NCBI RefSeq assembly: GCF_007989805.1
Contig: NZ_BJUB01000008.1
Location: 62,001 to 126,000 of the forward strand
Origin: Cellulomonas xylanilytica
Lineage (GTDB): Bacteria > Actinomycetota > Actinomycetes > Actinomycetales > Cellulomonadaceae
Length of the DNA stretch: 64,000 nucleotides
Direction of reading: 5' to 3'
In this document: positions 32,362 to 43,175 of the stretch, in pieces
How the letters are laid out: each line of letters begins with the position of its first letter
Numbering within the stretch: the stretch's first letter is position 1
Program-made: the position numbers and the translations under genes
The notes under the pieces: generated by a model
What the model was told of the DNA's origin: nothing
The model's database searches: none
The model's input: the letters and a program-made list of their open reading frames with translations, nothing else

Positions 32362-32724
32362 TCAGCCGGAGTCCGGGTAGCCGGCGCGACCGTCGCCGTC
32401 GAGGTCGGTGCACAGGCCGTAGGTCTCGTCGCTGGTGTAGCTCGCGACGCACTCGGCGTACCCCTCGATGTACCGGAACTCGGAGTCGGCCGTCGCGTCG
32501 GTGCAGTCGGGGGAGCCGGCCGCCGGGTCGCACGGCTCGCCCGGGACCGGGGGCGGCGGGGTGGAGGGTGCGGTCGTCGGGTCCTCGGTCGGCGCCGCCG
32601 AGGTCGTGGCCGGGTCCGCCGGCGAGACCGTGCCGGTCGGTCCCGGCGTGCCGGAGGTGCAGCCGGACAGCGCGATCGCCGTGGCGGCGACGACGACGAG
32701 CGCCCGCAGGGGCAGACGGTCCAT
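32362..32724 (-). CDS. Small putative lipoprotein
   Basis: A 120-residue protein with a signal peptide ending in the lipobox LSGC (Cys at residue 22), so it should be lipid-anchored outside the membrane. A Thr/Pro/Ser-rich linker (about 23-65) follows, then a small acidic domain with four Cys (C68, C76 and two later) that could form two disulfides, ending in [14 protein letters not shown], an EF-hand-like calcium loop. No enzyme motif is recognised. It lies alone between the str and S10 operons on the opposite strand. The start is the ATG directly before the basic signal-peptide region MDRLPLR. Confidence 0.75.
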   Translation of the reverse strand: MDRLPLRALVVVAATAIALSGCTSGTPGPTGTVSPADPATTSAAPTEDPTTAPSTPPPPVPGEPCDPAAGSPDCTDATADSEFRYIEGYAECVASYTSDETYGLCTDLDGDGRAGYPDSG

Positions 32725-32838
32725 GTCGCGCAGCGTAGCGGGCCGGTCCGCGGGCGCGAGCGGAGAGCCGCGGGGGCCGGCCGCCCGGGATGTGCGCGAG
32801 ATCACGCGGATTCCCGGGCCTGGGTGTGACGGAGGCGA

Positions 32839-32867
32839 TTGGAGTTCCGCGGCGCCGTCTGGCACAC
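32839..32867 (+). promoter_or_regulatory. Possible S10 operon promoter
   Basis: TTGGAG (32839-32844) and CACACT (32862-32867), spaced by 17 bp, lie in an AT-richer patch (TGGCACACTGTTCAGGTTG) about 230 nt before rpsJ. The -10 is poor, so confidence is low. The 373-bp spacer 32725-33097 otherwise holds the rpsJ leader with the shared stem-loop at 33036-33061 and no gene. Confidence 0.3.
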
Positions 32868-33035
32868 TGTTCAGGTTGCCTAGTCGAGGGCGGCGCGTTC
32901 GCGCGCGCAGCACACGACAGGGCTCACACACGTGGAAGGCGTCTGGACCCCGGGATCACCCGGTGGTTGACGCCCGACAACAACCACCGATCTCGTGCCG
33001 GACACGGTACGCAGCGCGAAGGTGTGCCGCGAAGA

Positions 33036-33061
33036 GCGACACGCCCGAGTGCGGGGGTCGG
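33036..33061 (+). promoter_or_regulatory. Shared ribosomal leader stem-loop, rpsJ copy
   Basis: Matches the rpsL leader element at 27778-27803 at 25 of 26 positions; the single change is in the apical loop (AGTG versus AGCG), leaving both short stems intact. It starts 62 nt before the rpsJ start. Conservation of sequence and spacing class in two ribosomal operons suggests a common regulator or processing factor. Confidence 0.65.
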
Positions 33062-33097
33062 ACGGGCCGGTTCCAAACAGAGGGAAGTAGAAGCGCC

Positions 33098-33406
33098 ATG
33101 GCGGGACAGAAGATCCGCATCAGGCTCAAGTCCTACGACCACGAAGTCATCGACAGCTCGGCGCGCAAGATCGTCGACACGGTGACTCGCGCTGGTGCGT
33201 CGGTCGTGGGTCCGGTGCCGCTGCCGACGGAGAAGAACGTGTTCTGCGTCATCCGGTCGCCCCACAAGTACAAGGACAGCCGCGAGCACTTCGAGATGCG
33301 TACTCACAAGCGGCTCATCGACATCATCGATCCCACGCCGAAGGCCGTCGACTCGCTCATGCGTCTCGACCTGCCTGCGGACGTGAACATCGAGATCAAG
33401 CTCTGA
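33098..33406 (+). CDS. rpsJ: 30S ribosomal protein S10
   Basis: S10 (uS10, NusE) is both a 30S head protein and the NusG/NusB partner in coupling and antitermination. The 102-residue protein reads [19 protein letters not shown] at its start and has [21 protein letters not shown] and the C-terminal [11 protein letters not shown]. First gene of the S10 operon; AGGGAAGTAGAAGCGCC precedes the ATG. Confidence 0.98.
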   Translation: MAGQKIRIRLKSYDHEVIDSSARKIVDTVTRAGASVVGPVPLPTEKNVFCVIRSPHKYKDSREHFEMRTHKRLIDIIDPTPKAVDSLMRLDLPADVNIEIKL

Positions 33407-33428
33407 CGCTGGGAAGGAACTGATTTCT

Positions 33429-34088
33429 ATGGTTACCCAGCAGAACGAGCGCGCAGTCACGGCCCTGCTCGGCACGAAGCTCGGCATGACCCAGGTGTGG
33501 GACGACAACGGTCGTCTCGTCCCGGTCACCGTCGTCGCTGTCGGCACGAACGTCGTGACCCAGGTGCGCTCCGCCGATGCTGACGGCTACGCCGCGGTCC
33601 AGCTGGCCCACGGCCAGATCGACCCGCGCAAGGTCACCAAGCCGCTGAAGGGCCACTTCGAGAAGGCCGGGGTCACCCCCCGCCGGCACGTGGCCGAGAT
33701 CCGTACGCCGAACGCCTCCGAGTTCACGCTCGGCCAGGAGCTCACGGCCGCCCTCTTCGAGGCCGGCTCGCTCGTGGACGTCATCGGCACCACCAAGGGC
33801 AAGGGCACCGCCGGTGTCATGAAGCGTCACGGCTTCCACGGCGTCGGCGCCTCGCACGGTGCGCACCGCAACCACCGCAAGCCCGGCTCGATCGGTGGCG
33901 CCTCGACGCCGTCGCGCGTGTTCAAGGGCATCAAGATGGCCGGTCGCATGGGCGTGGACCGCCAGACGACCCAGAACCTGACCGTGCACGCCGTCGACGT
34001 CGAGAGGGGCCTGCTCCTCGTCAAGGGTGCCGTTCCCGGCCCCAAGGGTGGCGTCGTGGTCGTGCGTTCCGCTGTGAAGGGGGCGTGA
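33429..34088 (+). CDS. rplC: 50S ribosomal protein L3
   Basis: L3 (uL3) is an early-assembly protein reaching toward the peptidyl transferase centre. The 219-residue protein has [11 protein letters not shown] at the start, the conserved central loop [25 protein letters not shown] and [18 protein letters not shown] with GGGAAGGAACTG upstream, 22 bp after rpsJ. Confidence 0.98.
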   Translation: MVTQQNERAVTALLGTKLGMTQVWDDNGRLVPVTVVAVGTNVVTQVRSADADGYAAVQLAHGQIDPRKVTKPLKGHFEKAGVTPRRHVAEIRTPNASEFTLGQELTAALFEAGSLVDVIGTTKGKGTAGVMKRHGFHGVGASHGAHRNHRKPGSIGGASTPSRVFKGIKMAGRMGVDRQTTQNLTVHAVDVERGLLLVKGAVPGPKGGVVVVRSAVKGA

Positions 34089-34090
34089 CC

Positions 34091-34759
34091 ATGAGTGACA
34101 CGCTGACTGTCGACGTGGTCGACGCCCAGGGCAAGAAGTCCGGCTCGGCCGACCTGCCCGCGGACGTCTTCGACGTGCAGACCAACATCCCGCTGATCCA
34201 CCAGGTCGTCGTCGCGCAGCTCGCGGCGGCTCGCCAGGGCACCCACGACACGAAGAGCCGTGGCGAGGTCCGTGGTGGTGGGCGCAAGCCGTACAAGCAG
34301 AAGGGCACCGGCCGCGCCCGTCAGGGTTCGACGCGTGCTCCGCAGTTCGCCGGTGGTGGCGTCGTCCACGGCCCCACCCCGCGCGACTACTCGCAGCGCA
34401 CCCCCAAGAAGATGAAGGCCGCGGCGCTCCGCGGTGCTCTCTCGGACCGCGCTCGTGCCGGCCGCGTGCACGTCGTCTCGGGCTTCGCCCCGGGCACGGC
34501 GCCGTCGACAAAGTCCGCGCTCGCCGTGCTCGACAACCTCTCCGGACGCAAGAACGTCCTGGTCGTCGTCGAGCGTCAGGACGAGATCACGTGGAAGTCG
34601 CTGCGGAACGTCGAGCGGGTGCACCTGCTGGTCGCTGACCAGCTCAACACCTACGACGTCCTGATCTCGGACGACGTCGTGTTCACGCAGGGCGCGCTCG
34701 ACGCGTTCCTCGCGGGTCCCGTCAAGGGCTCCGCCGACGCGAAGGACGAGAGCAAGTGA
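34091..34759 (+). CDS. rplD: 50S ribosomal protein L4
   Basis: L4 (uL4) lines the exit tunnel; in E. coli it also regulates the S10 operon. The 222-residue protein has the tunnel loop [37 protein letters not shown] (as consecutive segments) and the usual C-terminal domain. I chose the ATG at 34091 because AAGGGGG is 7 nt upstream; the GTG at 34085 is too close to it. Confidence 0.97.
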   Translation: MSDTLTVDVVDAQGKKSGSADLPADVFDVQTNIPLIHQVVVAQLAAARQGTHDTKSRGEVRGGGRKPYKQKGTGRARQGSTRAPQFAGGGVVHGPTPRDYSQRTPKKMKAAALRGALSDRARAGRVHVVSGFAPGTAPSTKSALAVLDNLSGRKNVLVVVERQDEITWKSLRNVERVHLLVADQLNTYDVLISDDVVFTQGALDAFLAGPVKGSADAKDESK

Positions 34760-35058
34760 CCGACATCGGCAAGAACCCGCGCGACATCCTGCTCGCGCCG
34801 GTCGTCTCCGAGAAGAGCTACGGCCTGCTCGACGAGGGGAAGTACACGTTCCTCGTCGACCCGCGGGCGAACAAGACCGAGATCAAGATTGCCGTCGAGC
34901 AGGTCTTCGGCGTCAAGGTCGACTCGGTCAACACCGCGAACCGGCAGGGCAAGGCCCGTCGGACCCGTTTCGGCATCGGCCGCCGCAAGGACACGAAGCG
35001 TGCGATCGTCACCCTCCGCGAGGGAACGATCGACATCTTCGGTGGTCCGGTCGGCTGA
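34756..35058 (+). CDS. rplW: 50S ribosomal protein L23
   Basis: L23 (uL23) sits at the tunnel exit and docks trigger factor and SRP. The 100-residue protein has [38 protein letters not shown] and the basic loop [26 protein letters not shown] start overlapping the rplD stop by 4 nt, so it is translationally coupled. Confidence 0.97.
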   Translation: MTDIGKNPRDILLAPVVSEKSYGLLDEGKYTFLVDPRANKTEIKIAVEQVFGVKVDSVNTANRQGKARRTRFGIGRRKDTKRAIVTLREGTIDIFGGPVG

Positions 35059-35076
35059 GCGAAGGACTGAGAACTC

Positions 35077-35916
<840 letters not shown>

Positions 35917-35928
35917 TAGGAGCCTGAG

Positions 35929-36210
35929 ATGCCACGTAGCCTGAAGAAGGGCCCGTTCGTCGACGGTCACCTGCAGAAGAAGGTCGACGTCCAGAACACC
36001 GCCGGCACGAAGAACGTCATCAAGACGTGGTCGCGCCGTTCGGTCATCACGCCGGACTTCCTCGGCCACACGTTCGCTGTGCACGACGGACGCAAGCACA
36101 CCCCGGTGTTCGTGACGGAGGCGATGGTCGGGCACAAGCTCGGCGAGTTCGCCCCCACGCGGACGTTCCGCGGCCACGAGAAGGACGACCGGAAGGGTCG
36201 TCGCCGCTGA
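35929..36210 (+). CDS. rpsS: 30S ribosomal protein S19
   Basis: S19 (uS19) binds 16S rRNA in the 30S head near the A-site finger. The 93-residue protein reads [18 protein letters not shown] at its start and contains [30 protein letters not shown] (as consecutive segments) and [25 protein letters not shown] precedes the ATG. Confidence 0.98.
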   Translation: MPRSLKKGPFVDGHLQKKVDVQNTAGTKNVIKTWSRRSVITPDFLGHTFAVHDGRKHTPVFVTEAMVGHKLGEFAPTRTFRGHEKDDRKGRRR

Positions 36211-36266
36211 CCCCCGGGTCAGCCAGGCGACGCCCTCACCGGCAGAGACAAGAAGGCAGGACAGCA

Positions 36267-36635
36267 ATGGAAGCCAAGGCGAAGGCGCGGTTCGTCCGCG
36301 TCACGCCCCAGAAGGCCCGGCGCGTCGTGGACCTCATCCGTGGCAAGCAGGCCGGCGAGGCTGTGGCGGTGCTGAAGTTCGCACCGCAGGCCGCGGGGGA
36401 GACGGTGCTCAAGGTTGTGGAGAGCGCGATCGCCAACGCTCGGGAGACCGCCAAGCGGTCGAACGAGCGTCTGGACGAGGCGGACCTCTACATCTCCGAG
36501 GTGTTCGTCGACGAGGGTCCGACGCTCAAGCGGTTCCGGCCGCGGGCGCAGGGTCGGGCCAGCCAGATCCTCAAGCGGACGAGCCACATCACCGTGGTCG
36601 TCGCTGAGCGTGAGACGAAGGGACGGGCCCGATAG
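36267..36635 (+). CDS. rplV: 50S ribosomal protein L22
   Basis: L22 (uL22) forms the tunnel constriction with L4 and is a macrolide-resistance locus. The 122-residue protein has the N-terminal [17 protein letters not shown] and the beta-hairpin region [27 protein letters not shown]. It starts at the ATG with GAAGGCAGGACAGCA upstream; its stop overlaps the rpsC GTG by 1 nt. Confidence 0.98.
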   Translation: MEAKAKARFVRVTPQKARRVVDLIRGKQAGEAVAVLKFAPQAAGETVLKVVESAIANARETAKRSNERLDEADLYISEVFVDEGPTLKRFRPRAQGRASQILKRTSHITVVVAERETKGRAR

Positions 36636-37477
36636 TGGGACAGAAAGTCAACCCGCTCGGGTACCGCCTGGGCATCACCACCGACCACCGCTCGCGCTGG
36701 TTCGCCGACTCGACGAAGCCGGGTCAGCGCTACCGCGACTACGTGGGCGAGGACGTCAAGATCCGCAAGCTCATGGCCACGGGCCTCGAGCGTGCCGGCA
36801 TCGCGAAGGTCGAGATCGAGCGCACGCGTGACCGCGTCCGCGTCGACATCCACACCGCCCGCCCGGGCATCGTCATCGGGCGTCGTGGCGCGGAGGCCGA
36901 CCGCATCCGCGGCGAGCTCGAGAAGCTCACGGGCAAGCAGGTGCAGCTGAACATCCTCGAGGTCAAGAACGCCGAGATCGAGGCTCAGCTGGTCGCCCAG
37001 GGCATCGCCGAGCAGCTGGCGAGCCGCGTCTCGTTCCGCCGTGCCATGCGCAAGGGCATCCAGTCGGCCCAGCGCGCCGGTGCCAAGGGCATCCGCGTGC
37101 AGGTCTCCGGCCGCCTCGGTGGCGCGGAGATGAGCCGCACGGAGTTCTACCGCGAGGGCCGTGTGCCCCTGCACACGCTCCGCGCCAACATCGACTACGG
37201 CTTCTTCGAGGCTCGCACCACCTTCGGGCGCATCGGCGTCAAGGTGTGGGTCTACAAGGGCGACATGACCGAGAAGGAGTTCGCTCGCGAGCAGGCGACC
37301 CAGCCCTCGCGGCCGGCTCGTGGCCCGCGGACGGATCGCCCCGGTGGCGAGCGTTCGGACCGCGGTCCGCGCACGGGTGCTCCTCGCCGTGAGCGTTCCG
37401 ACGCCCCTGAGGCAGCCGCTCCTGAGGCCGCCGCTGCTCCGGCAGCGACGACCCCCGACAGTGGAACGGAGGCCTGA
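36635..37477 (+). CDS. rpsC: 30S ribosomal protein S3
   Basis: S3 (uS3) lines the mRNA entry channel. The 280-residue protein has [22 protein letters not shown], the KH-domain loop [13 protein letters not shown] and the C-terminal domain with [26 protein letters not shown] (as consecutive segments). After about residue 218 there is a basic, Pro/Arg/Ala-rich tail of some 60 residues, longer than enteric S3 but usual in Actinobacteria. GTG start. Confidence 0.98.
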   Translation: MGQKVNPLGYRLGITTDHRSRWFADSTKPGQRYRDYVGEDVKIRKLMATGLERAGIAKVEIERTRDRVRVDIHTARPGIVIGRRGAEADRIRGELEKLTGKQVQLNILEVKNAEIEAQLVAQGIAEQLASRVSFRRAMRKGIQSAQRAGAKGIRVQVSGRLGGAEMSRTEFYREGRVPLHTLRANIDYGFFEARTTFGRIGVKVWVYKGDMTEKEFAREQATQPSRPARGPRTDRPGGERSDRGPRTGAPRRERSDAPEAAAPEAAAAPAATTPDSGTEA

Positions 37478-37479
37478 CC

Positions 37480-37896
37480 GTGCTGATCCCGCGCAGGCTG
37501 AAGCACCGCAAGCAGCACCACCCGGGACGCTCCGGCGCCGCGACCGGTGGTACCGCGATCTCCTTCGGTGAGTACGGCATCCAGGCTCTCGAGCCCGCCT
37601 ACGTCACCAACCGGCAGATCGAGGCTGCTCGTATCGCCATGACCCGCCACATCAAGCGTGGAGGGAAGGTCTGGATCAACATCTACCCGGACCGTCCCCT
37701 CACCAAGAAGCCTGCCGAGACCCGCATGGGTTCCGGCAAGGGTTCGCCCGAGTGGTGGATCGCCAACGTCAAGCCCGGCCGAGTTCTCTTCGAGCTCGCC
37801 GGCGTCCCGGAGCCCCTTGCCCGCGAGGCCATGCGCCGCGCGCAGCACAAGCTCCCGATGAAGACACGTTTTGTGGTTCGCGAGGGTGGTAACTGA
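37480..37896 (+). CDS. rplP: 50S ribosomal protein L16
   Basis: L16 (uL16) positions A-site tRNA on the 50S. The 138-residue protein has [18 protein letters not shown], the [26 protein letters not shown] segment ([10 protein letters not shown] here) and [26 protein letters not shown] start 2 bp after rpsC; the stop overlaps the rpmC ATG by 1 nt. Confidence 0.98.
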   Translation: MLIPRRLKHRKQHHPGRSGAATGGTAISFGEYGIQALEPAYVTNRQIEAARIAMTRHIKRGGKVWINIYPDRPLTKKPAETRMGSGKGSPEWWIANVKPGRVLFELAGVPEPLAREAMRRAQHKLPMKTRFVVREGGN

Positions 37897-38135
37897 TGAC
37901 TATCGGCACCAAGGACCTGGCTCCCAGCGAGCTGGACACCTTCGACGACGAGAAGCTTGTCGCCGAGCTGAAGAAGTCCAAGGAGGAGCTGTTCAACCTC
38001 CGCTTCCAGTCGGCGACCGGTCAGCTCGAGAGCCACGGGCGTCTCAAGGCCGTTCGCCGCGACATCGCGCGGATCTACACGATCCTGCGTGAGCGCGAGC
38101 TCGGCATCCGTACCGCCCCGAGCGCGAGCGAGTGA
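37896..38135 (+). CDS. rpmC: 50S ribosomal protein L29
   Basis: L29 (uL29) lies at the tunnel exit beside L23. The 79-residue protein is a helical pair with [23 protein letters not shown] and [21 protein letters not shown]. It starts in a TGATG overlap with rplP, and the C-terminus is slightly extended compared with E. coli. Confidence 0.97.
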   Translation: MTIGTKDLAPSELDTFDDEKLVAELKKSKEELFNLRFQSATGQLESHGRLKAVRRDIARIYTILRERELGIRTAPSASE

Positions 38136-38143
38136 GGTCGACA

Positions 38144-38437
38144 ATGAGCGACGAGAAGAACGAGAGCACCACGTCTCTCGCTGAGAAGCGTGGCGACCGC
38201 AAGACGCGCCGCGGCTACGTGGTCAGCGACAAGATGCAGAAGACCGTCGTGGTCGAGGTCGAGGACCGGGTCAAGCACCCGCTCTACGGCAAGGTCATCC
38301 GGCGGACGAGCAAGGTCAAGGCGCACGACGAGCTGGGCTCGGCGGGCGTGGGCGACCTCGTGGTCATCATGGAGACCCGGCCGCTGAGCGCCACCAAGCG
38401 GTGGCGCCTGGTCGAGGTCGTCGAGAAGGCTAAGTAG
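38144..38437 (+). CDS. rpsQ: 30S ribosomal protein S17
   Basis: S17 (uS17) is a primary 16S rRNA binder. The 97-residue protein has an acidic N-terminal extension of about 20 residues, then [36 protein letters not shown] (as consecutive segments) and [19 protein letters not shown] at 38144 with GTGAGGTCGACA upstream; an in-frame GTG at 38132 is less likely. Confidence 0.97.
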   Translation: MSDEKNESTTSLAEKRGDRKTRRGYVVSDKMQKTVVVEVEDRVKHPLYGKVIRRTSKVKAHDELGSAGVGDLVVIMETRPLSATKRWRLVEVVEKAK

Positions 38438-38492
38438 TCCAGTAGCAGTCTCAGCACAACAGCAGTTCAGCACCACCCCCAGTTGCCCACGG

Positions 38493-38528
38493 GCGCCGGG
38501 TGGACTCCGACAGGACGACACCCGGCGC
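38493..38528 (+). other. Stem-loop between rpsQ and rplN
   Basis: GCGCCGGGTG (38493-38502) pairs perfectly with CACCCGGCGC (38519-38528) around a 16-nt loop, and a second small hairpin CCGGTTC-CCAG-GAACCGG follows at 38572-38589. They lie in the 184-bp spacer dividing the S10 and spc gene groups and may mark an operon boundary or processing point. No convincing promoter was seen in the spacer. Confidence 0.55.
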
Positions 38529-38621
38529 GACGTGTGCATCACGGCAACTATCCGTTCGGCCAGGCTCGGGCCCGGTTCCCAGGAACCGGCGCGAGAACCC
38601 GCCTGACACCAGGAGCATCAA

Positions 38622-38990
38622 ATGATCCAGCAGGAGTCGCGACTTCGGGTCGCCGACAACACTGGTGCCAAGGAGATCCTTTGCATCCGTGTGCTCGGCG
38701 GCTCCGGCCGTCGCTACGCAGGCATCGGTGACGTCATCGTCGCCACCGTCAAGGACGCCATCCCCGGCGGCAACGTCAAAAAGGGCGACGTCGTCAAGGC
38801 TGTCATCGTGCGCACCCGCAAGGAGCGCCGCCGTCCGGACGGTTCGTACATCAAGTTCGACGAGAACGCCGCCGTGATCCTCAAGAACGACGGGGAGCCC
38901 CGTGGCACGCGCATCTTCGGCCCGGTGGGCCGCGAGCTGCGCGACAAGAAGTTCATGAAGATCATCTCGCTGGCGCCGGAGGTGCTCTGA
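38622..38990 (+). CDS. rplN: 50S ribosomal protein L14
   Basis: L14 (uL14) forms an intersubunit bridge and the RsfS binding site. The 122-residue protein has [48 protein letters not shown] (as consecutive segments) and [31 protein letters not shown] with CCAGGAGCATCAA upstream. First gene of the spc group. Confidence 0.98.
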   Translation: MIQQESRLRVADNTGAKEILCIRVLGGSGRRYAGIGDVIVATVKDAIPGGNVKKGDVVKAVIVRTRKERRRPDGSYIKFDENAAVILKNDGEPRGTRIFGPVGRELRDKKFMKIISLAPEVL

Positions 38991-38992
38991 CC

Positions 38993-39334
38993 ATGGCGAA
39001 GATCAAGAAGGGCGACCTCGTGGTCGTCATCTCGGGTCGGGACAAGGGCCGTCAGGGCCGTGTCCTCGAGGTGCTCGTCGAGTCGCAGCGGCTCGTCGTC
39101 GAGGGCGTCCAGCGCGTGCAGAAGCACGTGAAGGCCGGCCAGACGCAGCGCGGCACGCGCACCGGCGGCATCGAGACCGTCGAGGCCCCCATCCACATCA
39201 GCAACGTGATGCTCGTGGACCCGGAGACCAAGAAGGGCACCCGGGTCGGCTACCGCACCGAGCAGGTCGAGCGTGACGGCCGTACCCGCACCGTTCGGGT
39301 CCGCGTCGCCAAGCGCTCCGGTAAGGACATCTGA
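38993..39334 (+). CDS. rplX: 50S ribosomal protein L24
   Basis: L24 (uL24) initiates 50S assembly. The 113-residue protein has the KOW motif [20 protein letters not shown] and [20 protein letters not shown], with a C-terminal [20 protein letters not shown]. The ATG is 2 bp after rplN, and the stop overlaps the rplE ATG by 1 nt. Confidence 0.98.
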   Translation: MAKIKKGDLVVVISGRDKGRQGRVLEVLVESQRLVVEGVQRVQKHVKAGQTQRGTRTGGIETVEAPIHISNVMLVDPETKKGTRVGYRTEQVERDGRTRTVRVRVAKRSGKDI

Positions 39335-39906
39335 TGACCGAGACCACTCTCACGGCTCCGGCGCTCCCGCGTCTGAAGTCCAAGTACAACGACGAGATCC
39401 GCGACGCTCTCTTCGAGCAGTTCTCGCACGAGAACATCAACCAGGTCGCGCGCCTGGTGAAGGTCGTCGTGAACATGGGCGTCGGCGAGGCCGCCAAGGA
39501 CTCCAAGCTCATCGAGGGCGCGATCCGCGACCTGACCCAGATCACGGGTCAGAAGCCGCAGGTCACCAAGGCTCGCAAGTCGATCGCGCAGTTCAAGCTG
39601 CGTGAGGGAATGCCCATCGGCGCCCACGTCACCCTCCGCGGTGACCGTGCCTGGGAGTTCCTGGACCGCCTGCTCTCCACCGCGCTGCCGCGCATCCGTG
39701 ACTTCCGTGGCCTCTCGCCGCAGCAGTTCGACGGTCACGGCAACTACACCTTCGGCCTCGTGGAGCAGTCCGTGTTCCACGAGATCGACCAGGACAAGAT
39801 CGATCGGGTCCGCGGCATGGACATCACGGTCGTCACGACGGCCGACACGGACGACGAGGGTCGCGCTTTCCTCAAGCTCCTCGGCTTCCCGTTCAAGGAG
39901 ATCTGA
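39334..39906 (+). CDS. rplE: 50S ribosomal protein L5
   Basis: L5 (uL5) holds 5S rRNA in the central protuberance. The 190-residue protein has [58 protein letters not shown] and the [19 protein letters not shown] segment, ending FPFKEI. TGATG overlap with rplX. Confidence 0.98.
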   Translation: MTETTLTAPALPRLKSKYNDEIRDALFEQFSHENINQVARLVKVVVNMGVGEAAKDSKLIEGAIRDLTQITGQKPQVTKARKSIAQFKLREGMPIGAHVTLRGDRAWEFLDRLLSTALPRIRDFRGLSPQQFDGHGNYTFGLVEQSVFHEIDQDKIDRVRGMDITVVTTADTDDEGRAFLKLLGFPFKEI

Positions 39907-39908
39907 CC

Positions 39909-40094
39909 ATGGCGAAGACTGCCCTCAAGAACAAGGCCGCTGCCAAGCCGAAGTTCGCGGTGCGTGGCTACACGCGCTGCCAGCGTTGCGGCCGGCCCCA
40001 CTCGGTGTATCGCAAGTTCGGCCTGTGCCGGATCTGCGTGCGCGAGATGGCCCACCGCGGCGAGCTCCCCGGCGTCACCAAGAGCAGCTGGTAA
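39909..40094 (+). CDS. rpsN: 30S ribosomal protein S14 type Z (zinc form)
   Basis: S14 (uS14) of the short zinc-binding class. The 61-residue protein has [20 protein letters not shown], the CxxC...CxxC zinc site, and ends GVTKSSW. Many Actinobacteria carry both this zinc form in the spc operon and a zinc-free paralog elsewhere. ATG 2 bp after rplE. Confidence 0.98.
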   Translation: MAKTALKNKAAAKPKFAVRGYTRCQRCGRPHSVYRKFGLCRICVREMAHRGELPGVTKSSW

Positions 40095-40136
40095 TCGAAC
40101 CACTCAGCACCACTCAGCAACACGAACGTCGGTAGG

Positions 40137-40158
40137 TCCTGCCCCTTCGGGGGCGGGA
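40137..40158 (+). other. UUCG stem-loop between rpsN and rpsH
   Basis: A 9-bp stem (40137-40145 with 40150-40158, one G-U pair) capped by TTCG in the 92-bp spacer, 28 nt before rpsH. It is too close to required downstream genes to be a full terminator. Confidence 0.55.
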
Positions 40159-40186
40159 TACCCCGGCGAGGAAGGGCGGAAGCCCC

Positions 40187-40585
40187 ATGACCATGACCGA
40201 CCCCATCGCAGACCTGCTCACGCGGCTGCGTAACGCGAACTCGGCTCACCACGACACCGTGCTGATCCCGTTCTCGAAGCTGAAGTCGCACATCGCGGAG
40301 ATCCTCCAGGCGGAGGGCTACATCACGGGCTGGAAGGTCGAGGACGCCGTCGTCGGCAAGAACCTCATCATCGAGCTCAAGTACGGCCCCAACCGCGAGC
40401 GTGCGCTCGCCGGCGTCAAGCGCGTGTCCAAGCCGGGCCTGCGCGTGTACGCCAAGTCGACCAACCTGCCCAAGGTGCTCGGCGGCCTCGGCGTGGCGAT
40501 CCTGTCCACGTCCTCCGGTCTCCTCACCGACAAGCAGGCCGCCAAGAAGGGCGTGGGTGGGGAAGTCCTCGCCTACGTCTGGTAA
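40187..40585 (+). CDS. rpsH: 30S ribosomal protein S8
   Basis: S8 (uS8) binds the central domain of 16S rRNA and in E. coli represses the spc operon. The 132-residue protein has [20 protein letters not shown] and the C-terminal [20 protein letters not shown] with EVLAYVW. I kept the first ATG (MTMTDPIAD); the second, at 40193, is also possible. Confidence 0.98.
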   Translation: MTMTDPIADLLTRLRNANSAHHDTVLIPFSKLKSHIAEILQAEGYITGWKVEDAVVGKNLIIELKYGPNRERALAGVKRVSKPGLRVYAKSTNLPKVLGGLGVAILSTSSGLLTDKQAAKKGVGGEVLAYVW

Positions 40586-40609
40586 GTCCGAGACGGAAAG
40601 GAGCTAGCC

Positions 40610-41149
40610 ATGTCCCGAATCGGCAGAGTCCCCGTCACGGTCCCCACCGGCGTGGATGTCGACATCAACGGCGCGGTCGTGACGGTCAAGGGGCCCAAGG
40701 GCACCCTGACGCACACGATCCCCGCCCCCATCGAGGTGGCGCGCGACGAGGCAGGTGCTCTCGTGGTCACCCGCCCCGACGACGAGCGCGCCTCGCGCTC
40801 GCTGCACGGCCTCACCCGCACGCTCCTGGCGAACCTCGTCATCGGCGTGACGGACGGCTACGTCAAGAAGCTCGAGATCGTCGGTACCGGTTACCGCGTG
40901 ACGGCCAAGGGCTCGGACCTCGAGTTCGCGCTCGGGTTCAGCCACCCGGTCACGGTCAACCCGCCGGAGGGCATCACCTTCGTCGTCGAAGCCCCGACGC
41001 GCTTCTCGGTGCAGGGCATCGACAAGCAGCAGGTCGGCGAGGTCGCCGCGAACATCCGCAAGATCCGCAAGCCTGAGCCGTACAAGGGCAAGGGCGTGCG
41101 GTACGCGGGCGAGAACGTGCGCCGCAAGGTCGGAAAGGCCGGTAAGTAA
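40610..41149 (+). CDS. rplF: 50S ribosomal protein L6
   Basis: L6 (uL6) binds near the sarcin-ricin loop. The 179-residue protein has two related domains: [18 protein letters not shown] at the start, [20 protein letters not shown] in the middle, and [20 protein letters not shown] at the end. AAAGGAGCTAGCC precedes the ATG. Confidence 0.98.
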   Translation: MSRIGRVPVTVPTGVDVDINGAVVTVKGPKGTLTHTIPAPIEVARDEAGALVVTRPDDERASRSLHGLTRTLLANLVIGVTDGYVKKLEIVGTGYRVTAKGSDLEFALGFSHPVTVNPPEGITFVVEAPTRFSVQGIDKQQVGEVAANIRKIRKPEPYKGKGVRYAGENVRRKVGKAGK

Positions 41150-41151
41150 CC

Positions 41152-41523
41152 ATGGCTCTCAAGATCCTCGGCAAGGGCAAGCGTGTTGCCCGCCAGCGTC
41201 GCCACCTGCGCCTTCGCAAGAAGGTCGCGGGCTCGGCCGCTCGTCCCCGTCTCGTCGTGACCCGGTCCGCCCGGCACATCACGGCGCAGGTCGTGGACGA
41301 CGGCATCGGCCAGACCCTCGTGTCCGCGTCGACCCTCGAGGCCGACCTGCGTGGCTCGAACGACGACAAGACTGCCAAGGCCCGCAAGGTCGGCGAGCTC
41401 ATCGCCGAGCGTGCGAAGGCTGCCGGCCTCGACGCCGTGGTCTTCGACCGCGGCGGCAACAAGTACCACGGCCGTGTCGCCGCGGTGGCTGACGGCGCCC
41501 GCGAGGGTGGGCTGAAGCTGTGA
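41152..41523 (+). CDS. rplR: 50S ribosomal protein L18
   Basis: L18 (uL18) binds 5S rRNA. The 123-residue protein has [35 protein letters not shown] and the C-terminal [27 protein letters not shown] 2 bp after rplF. Confidence 0.98.
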   Translation: MALKILGKGKRVARQRRHLRLRKKVAGSAARPRLVVTRSARHITAQVVDDGIGQTLVSASTLEADLRGSNDDKTAKARKVGELIAERAKAAGLDAVVFDRGGNKYHGRVAAVADGAREGGLKL

Positions 41524-41560
41524 CGACGACGACGACCTTCCGAAAGAAGAGGACTCACTG

Positions 41561-42226
41561 ATGGCTGCTCCTCAGCGCAGCAACACCGGGGCGCCCGCGG
41601 GCGGCACCGGCGGAGGCGGCGACCGTCGTGACGGCGGTCGTGGCCGTGACGGTGGCGGCGGCCGTGGCCGCGACGCCGCAGAGAAGAGCGCGTTCCTCGA
41701 GCGCGTCGTGACGATCAACCGCGTCGCCAAGGTCGTCAAGGGCGGCCGGCGCTTCAGCTTCACCGCGCTCGTCGTGGTCGGCGACGGCGACGGCACCGTG
41801 GGTGTCGGCTACGGGAAGGCCAAGGAGGTGCCCGCGGCGATCGCCAAGGGCGTCGAGGAGGCCAAGAAGAACTTCTTCAAGGTCCCGCGCATCCAGGGCA
41901 CCATCCCGCACCCCATCCAGGGTGAGGCCGCTGCCGGTGTCGTCTTCCTGCGTCCGGCCTCGCCGGGTACCGGTGTGATCGCCGGTGGTCCGGTGCGCGC
42001 CGTGCTCGAGTGCGCCGGTATCCACGACGTCCTGAGCAAGTCGCTCGGCTCGTCCAACGCGATCAACATCGTGCACGCCACGGTCGCGGCCCTGCGTGGC
42101 CTCGAGCGTCCCGAGGCCGTGGCCGCGCGCCGTGGTCTCCCGGTCGAGCACGTCGTCCCGGCTGCCCTCCTCCGTGCCCAGGCTGCCGGCCTGGCCGCAG
42201 CGGCGGGCTCGAAGGCAGGTGCCTGA
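41561..42226 (+). CDS. rpsE: 30S ribosomal protein S5
   Basis: S5 (uS5) shapes the mRNA entry site and affects fidelity. The 221-residue protein has a Gly/Arg/Asp-rich N-terminal extension of about 40 residues, then [59 protein letters not shown] and [18 protein letters not shown]. Such RGG-like S5 N-termini are common in Actinobacteria. The stop overlaps rpmD by 1 nt. Confidence 0.98.
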   Translation: MAAPQRSNTGAPAGGTGGGGDRRDGGRGRDGGGGRGRDAAEKSAFLERVVTINRVAKVVKGGRRFSFTALVVVGDGDGTVGVGYGKAKEVPAAIAKGVEEAKKNFFKVPRIQGTIPHPIQGEAAAGVVFLRPASPGTGVIAGGPVRAVLECAGIHDVLSKSLGSSNAINIVHATVAALRGLERPEAVAARRGLPVEHVVPAALLRAQAAGLAAAAGSKAGA

Positions 42227-42408
42227 TGGCTCGACTCAAGGTGACCCAGACGCGTTCTGGCATCGGCGGTAAGCAGAACCAGCGCGACACCCTGCGCACC
42301 CTCGGCCTCAAGCGGATCGGCGACGTCGTCGTCAAGGAGGACCGCCCTGAGATCCGCGGCATGGTCAAGACGGTGACGCACCTTGTCGCGGTCGAAGAGG
42401 TGGAGTGA
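42226..42408 (+). CDS. rpmD: 50S ribosomal protein L30
   Basis: L30 (uL30) is a small 50S protein. The 60-residue sequence starts [20 protein letters not shown] and contains [20 protein letters not shown] and [14 protein letters not shown], typical of the family. ATG in a TGATG overlap with rpsE; the longer open frame upstream is a shadow. Confidence 0.97.
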   Translation: MARLKVTQTRSGIGGKQNQRDTLRTLGLKRIGDVVVKEDRPEIRGMVKTVTHLVAVEEVE

Positions 42409-42410
42409 CC

Positions 42411-43130
42411 ATGGCTGACGAGAAGAACGACAAGGTGGAGGCCGAGGTGACGGCCCCCAAGAAGGCCGCTGCCAAGAAGGCTCCTGCCAAGAAGGCCGCC
42501 GACACGGAGTCCGCTCCGAAGGCGACCAAGGCGAAGGCCGCGGCGAAGGCCGACGCTGCCGAGTCGACGACCGAGGCTGCACCGAAGGCGAAGGCCGCCA
42601 AGGCCGAGCCGAAGGCTGCTGCGCCGAAGAAGTCGGTCTCCGCCGCGGCGGCGAAGGCGGCCGAGGCCGCCGCGCAGCCCGGCAACGGTGGCACGCTCAA
42701 GGTGCACCACCTCCGTCCGGCTCCGGGCGCCAAGACCGCCAAGACCCGCGTGGGTCGTGGCGAGGCGTCCAAGGGCAAGACGGCCGGTCGTGGCACCAAG
42801 GGCACCAAGGCCCGCTACCAGGTGCCGACGCGCTTCGAGGGTGGGCAGATGCCCATGCACATGCGCCTCCCGAAGCTGCGCGGCTTCAAGAACCCGTTCC
42901 GCGTCGAGTACCAGGTGGTCAACCTGGACAAGCTCTCGGCGCTGTACCCGAACGGTGGCGACGTGACTGTCGCCGACCTCGTGGCGAAGGGCGCTGTCCG
43001 CAAGGGCAAGCCCGTCAAGGTGCTCGGCACCGGTGAGCTCACGGTCAAGGTCTCTGTCGCGGTCGACGCCTACTCGGCGTCCGCGAAGGACGCGATCGTG
43101 GCTGCCGGCGGAAGCGTCGCGCAGGACTGA
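42411..43130 (+). CDS. rplO: 50S ribosomal protein L15 with a long N-terminal Lys/Ala extension
   Basis: L15 (uL15) is a late-assembly 50S protein. The C-terminal ~145 residues are a normal L15: [58 protein letters not shown] and the terminal domain. In front lies a 90-residue stretch of Ala, Lys, Glu and Pro with repeated KKAxAKKA and KAKAA motifs, resembling histone H1-like or HupB C-terminal tails. The full protein is 239 residues against about 147 in most bacteria. The ATG at 42411 is preferred to the GTG at 42405. Codon use and GC of the extension match the neighbours, so transfer is not indicated. Confidence 0.95.
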   Translation: MADEKNDKVEAEVTAPKKAAAKKAPAKKAADTESAPKATKAKAAAKADAAESTTEAAPKAKAAKAEPKAAAPKKSVSAAAAKAAEAAAQPGNGGTLKVHHLRPAPGAKTAKTRVGRGEASKGKTAGRGTKGTKARYQVPTRFEGGQMPMHMRLPKLRGFKNPFRVEYQVVNLDKLSALYPNGGDVTVADLVAKGAVRKGKPVKVLGTGELTVKVSVAVDAYSASAKDAIVAAGGSVAQD

Positions 43131-43137
43131 TCGAAGG

Positions 43138-43175
43138 ACGGGACCGGTGGGGACGTAGTTACCCACCGGTCCCGT
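43138..43175 (+). terminator. Terminator hairpin after rplO
   Basis: ACGGGACCGGTGGG (43138-43151) pairs perfectly over 14 bp with 43162-43175 around a 10-nt loop, 7 bp after the rplO stop. It separates the spc ribosomal genes from secY-adk-map, which then need their own promoter. Confidence 0.8.

Noticed and set aside
38438..38621. Separate promoter for the spc genes
   Set aside because: No hexamer pair with acceptable spacing was found; only stem-loops are visible.
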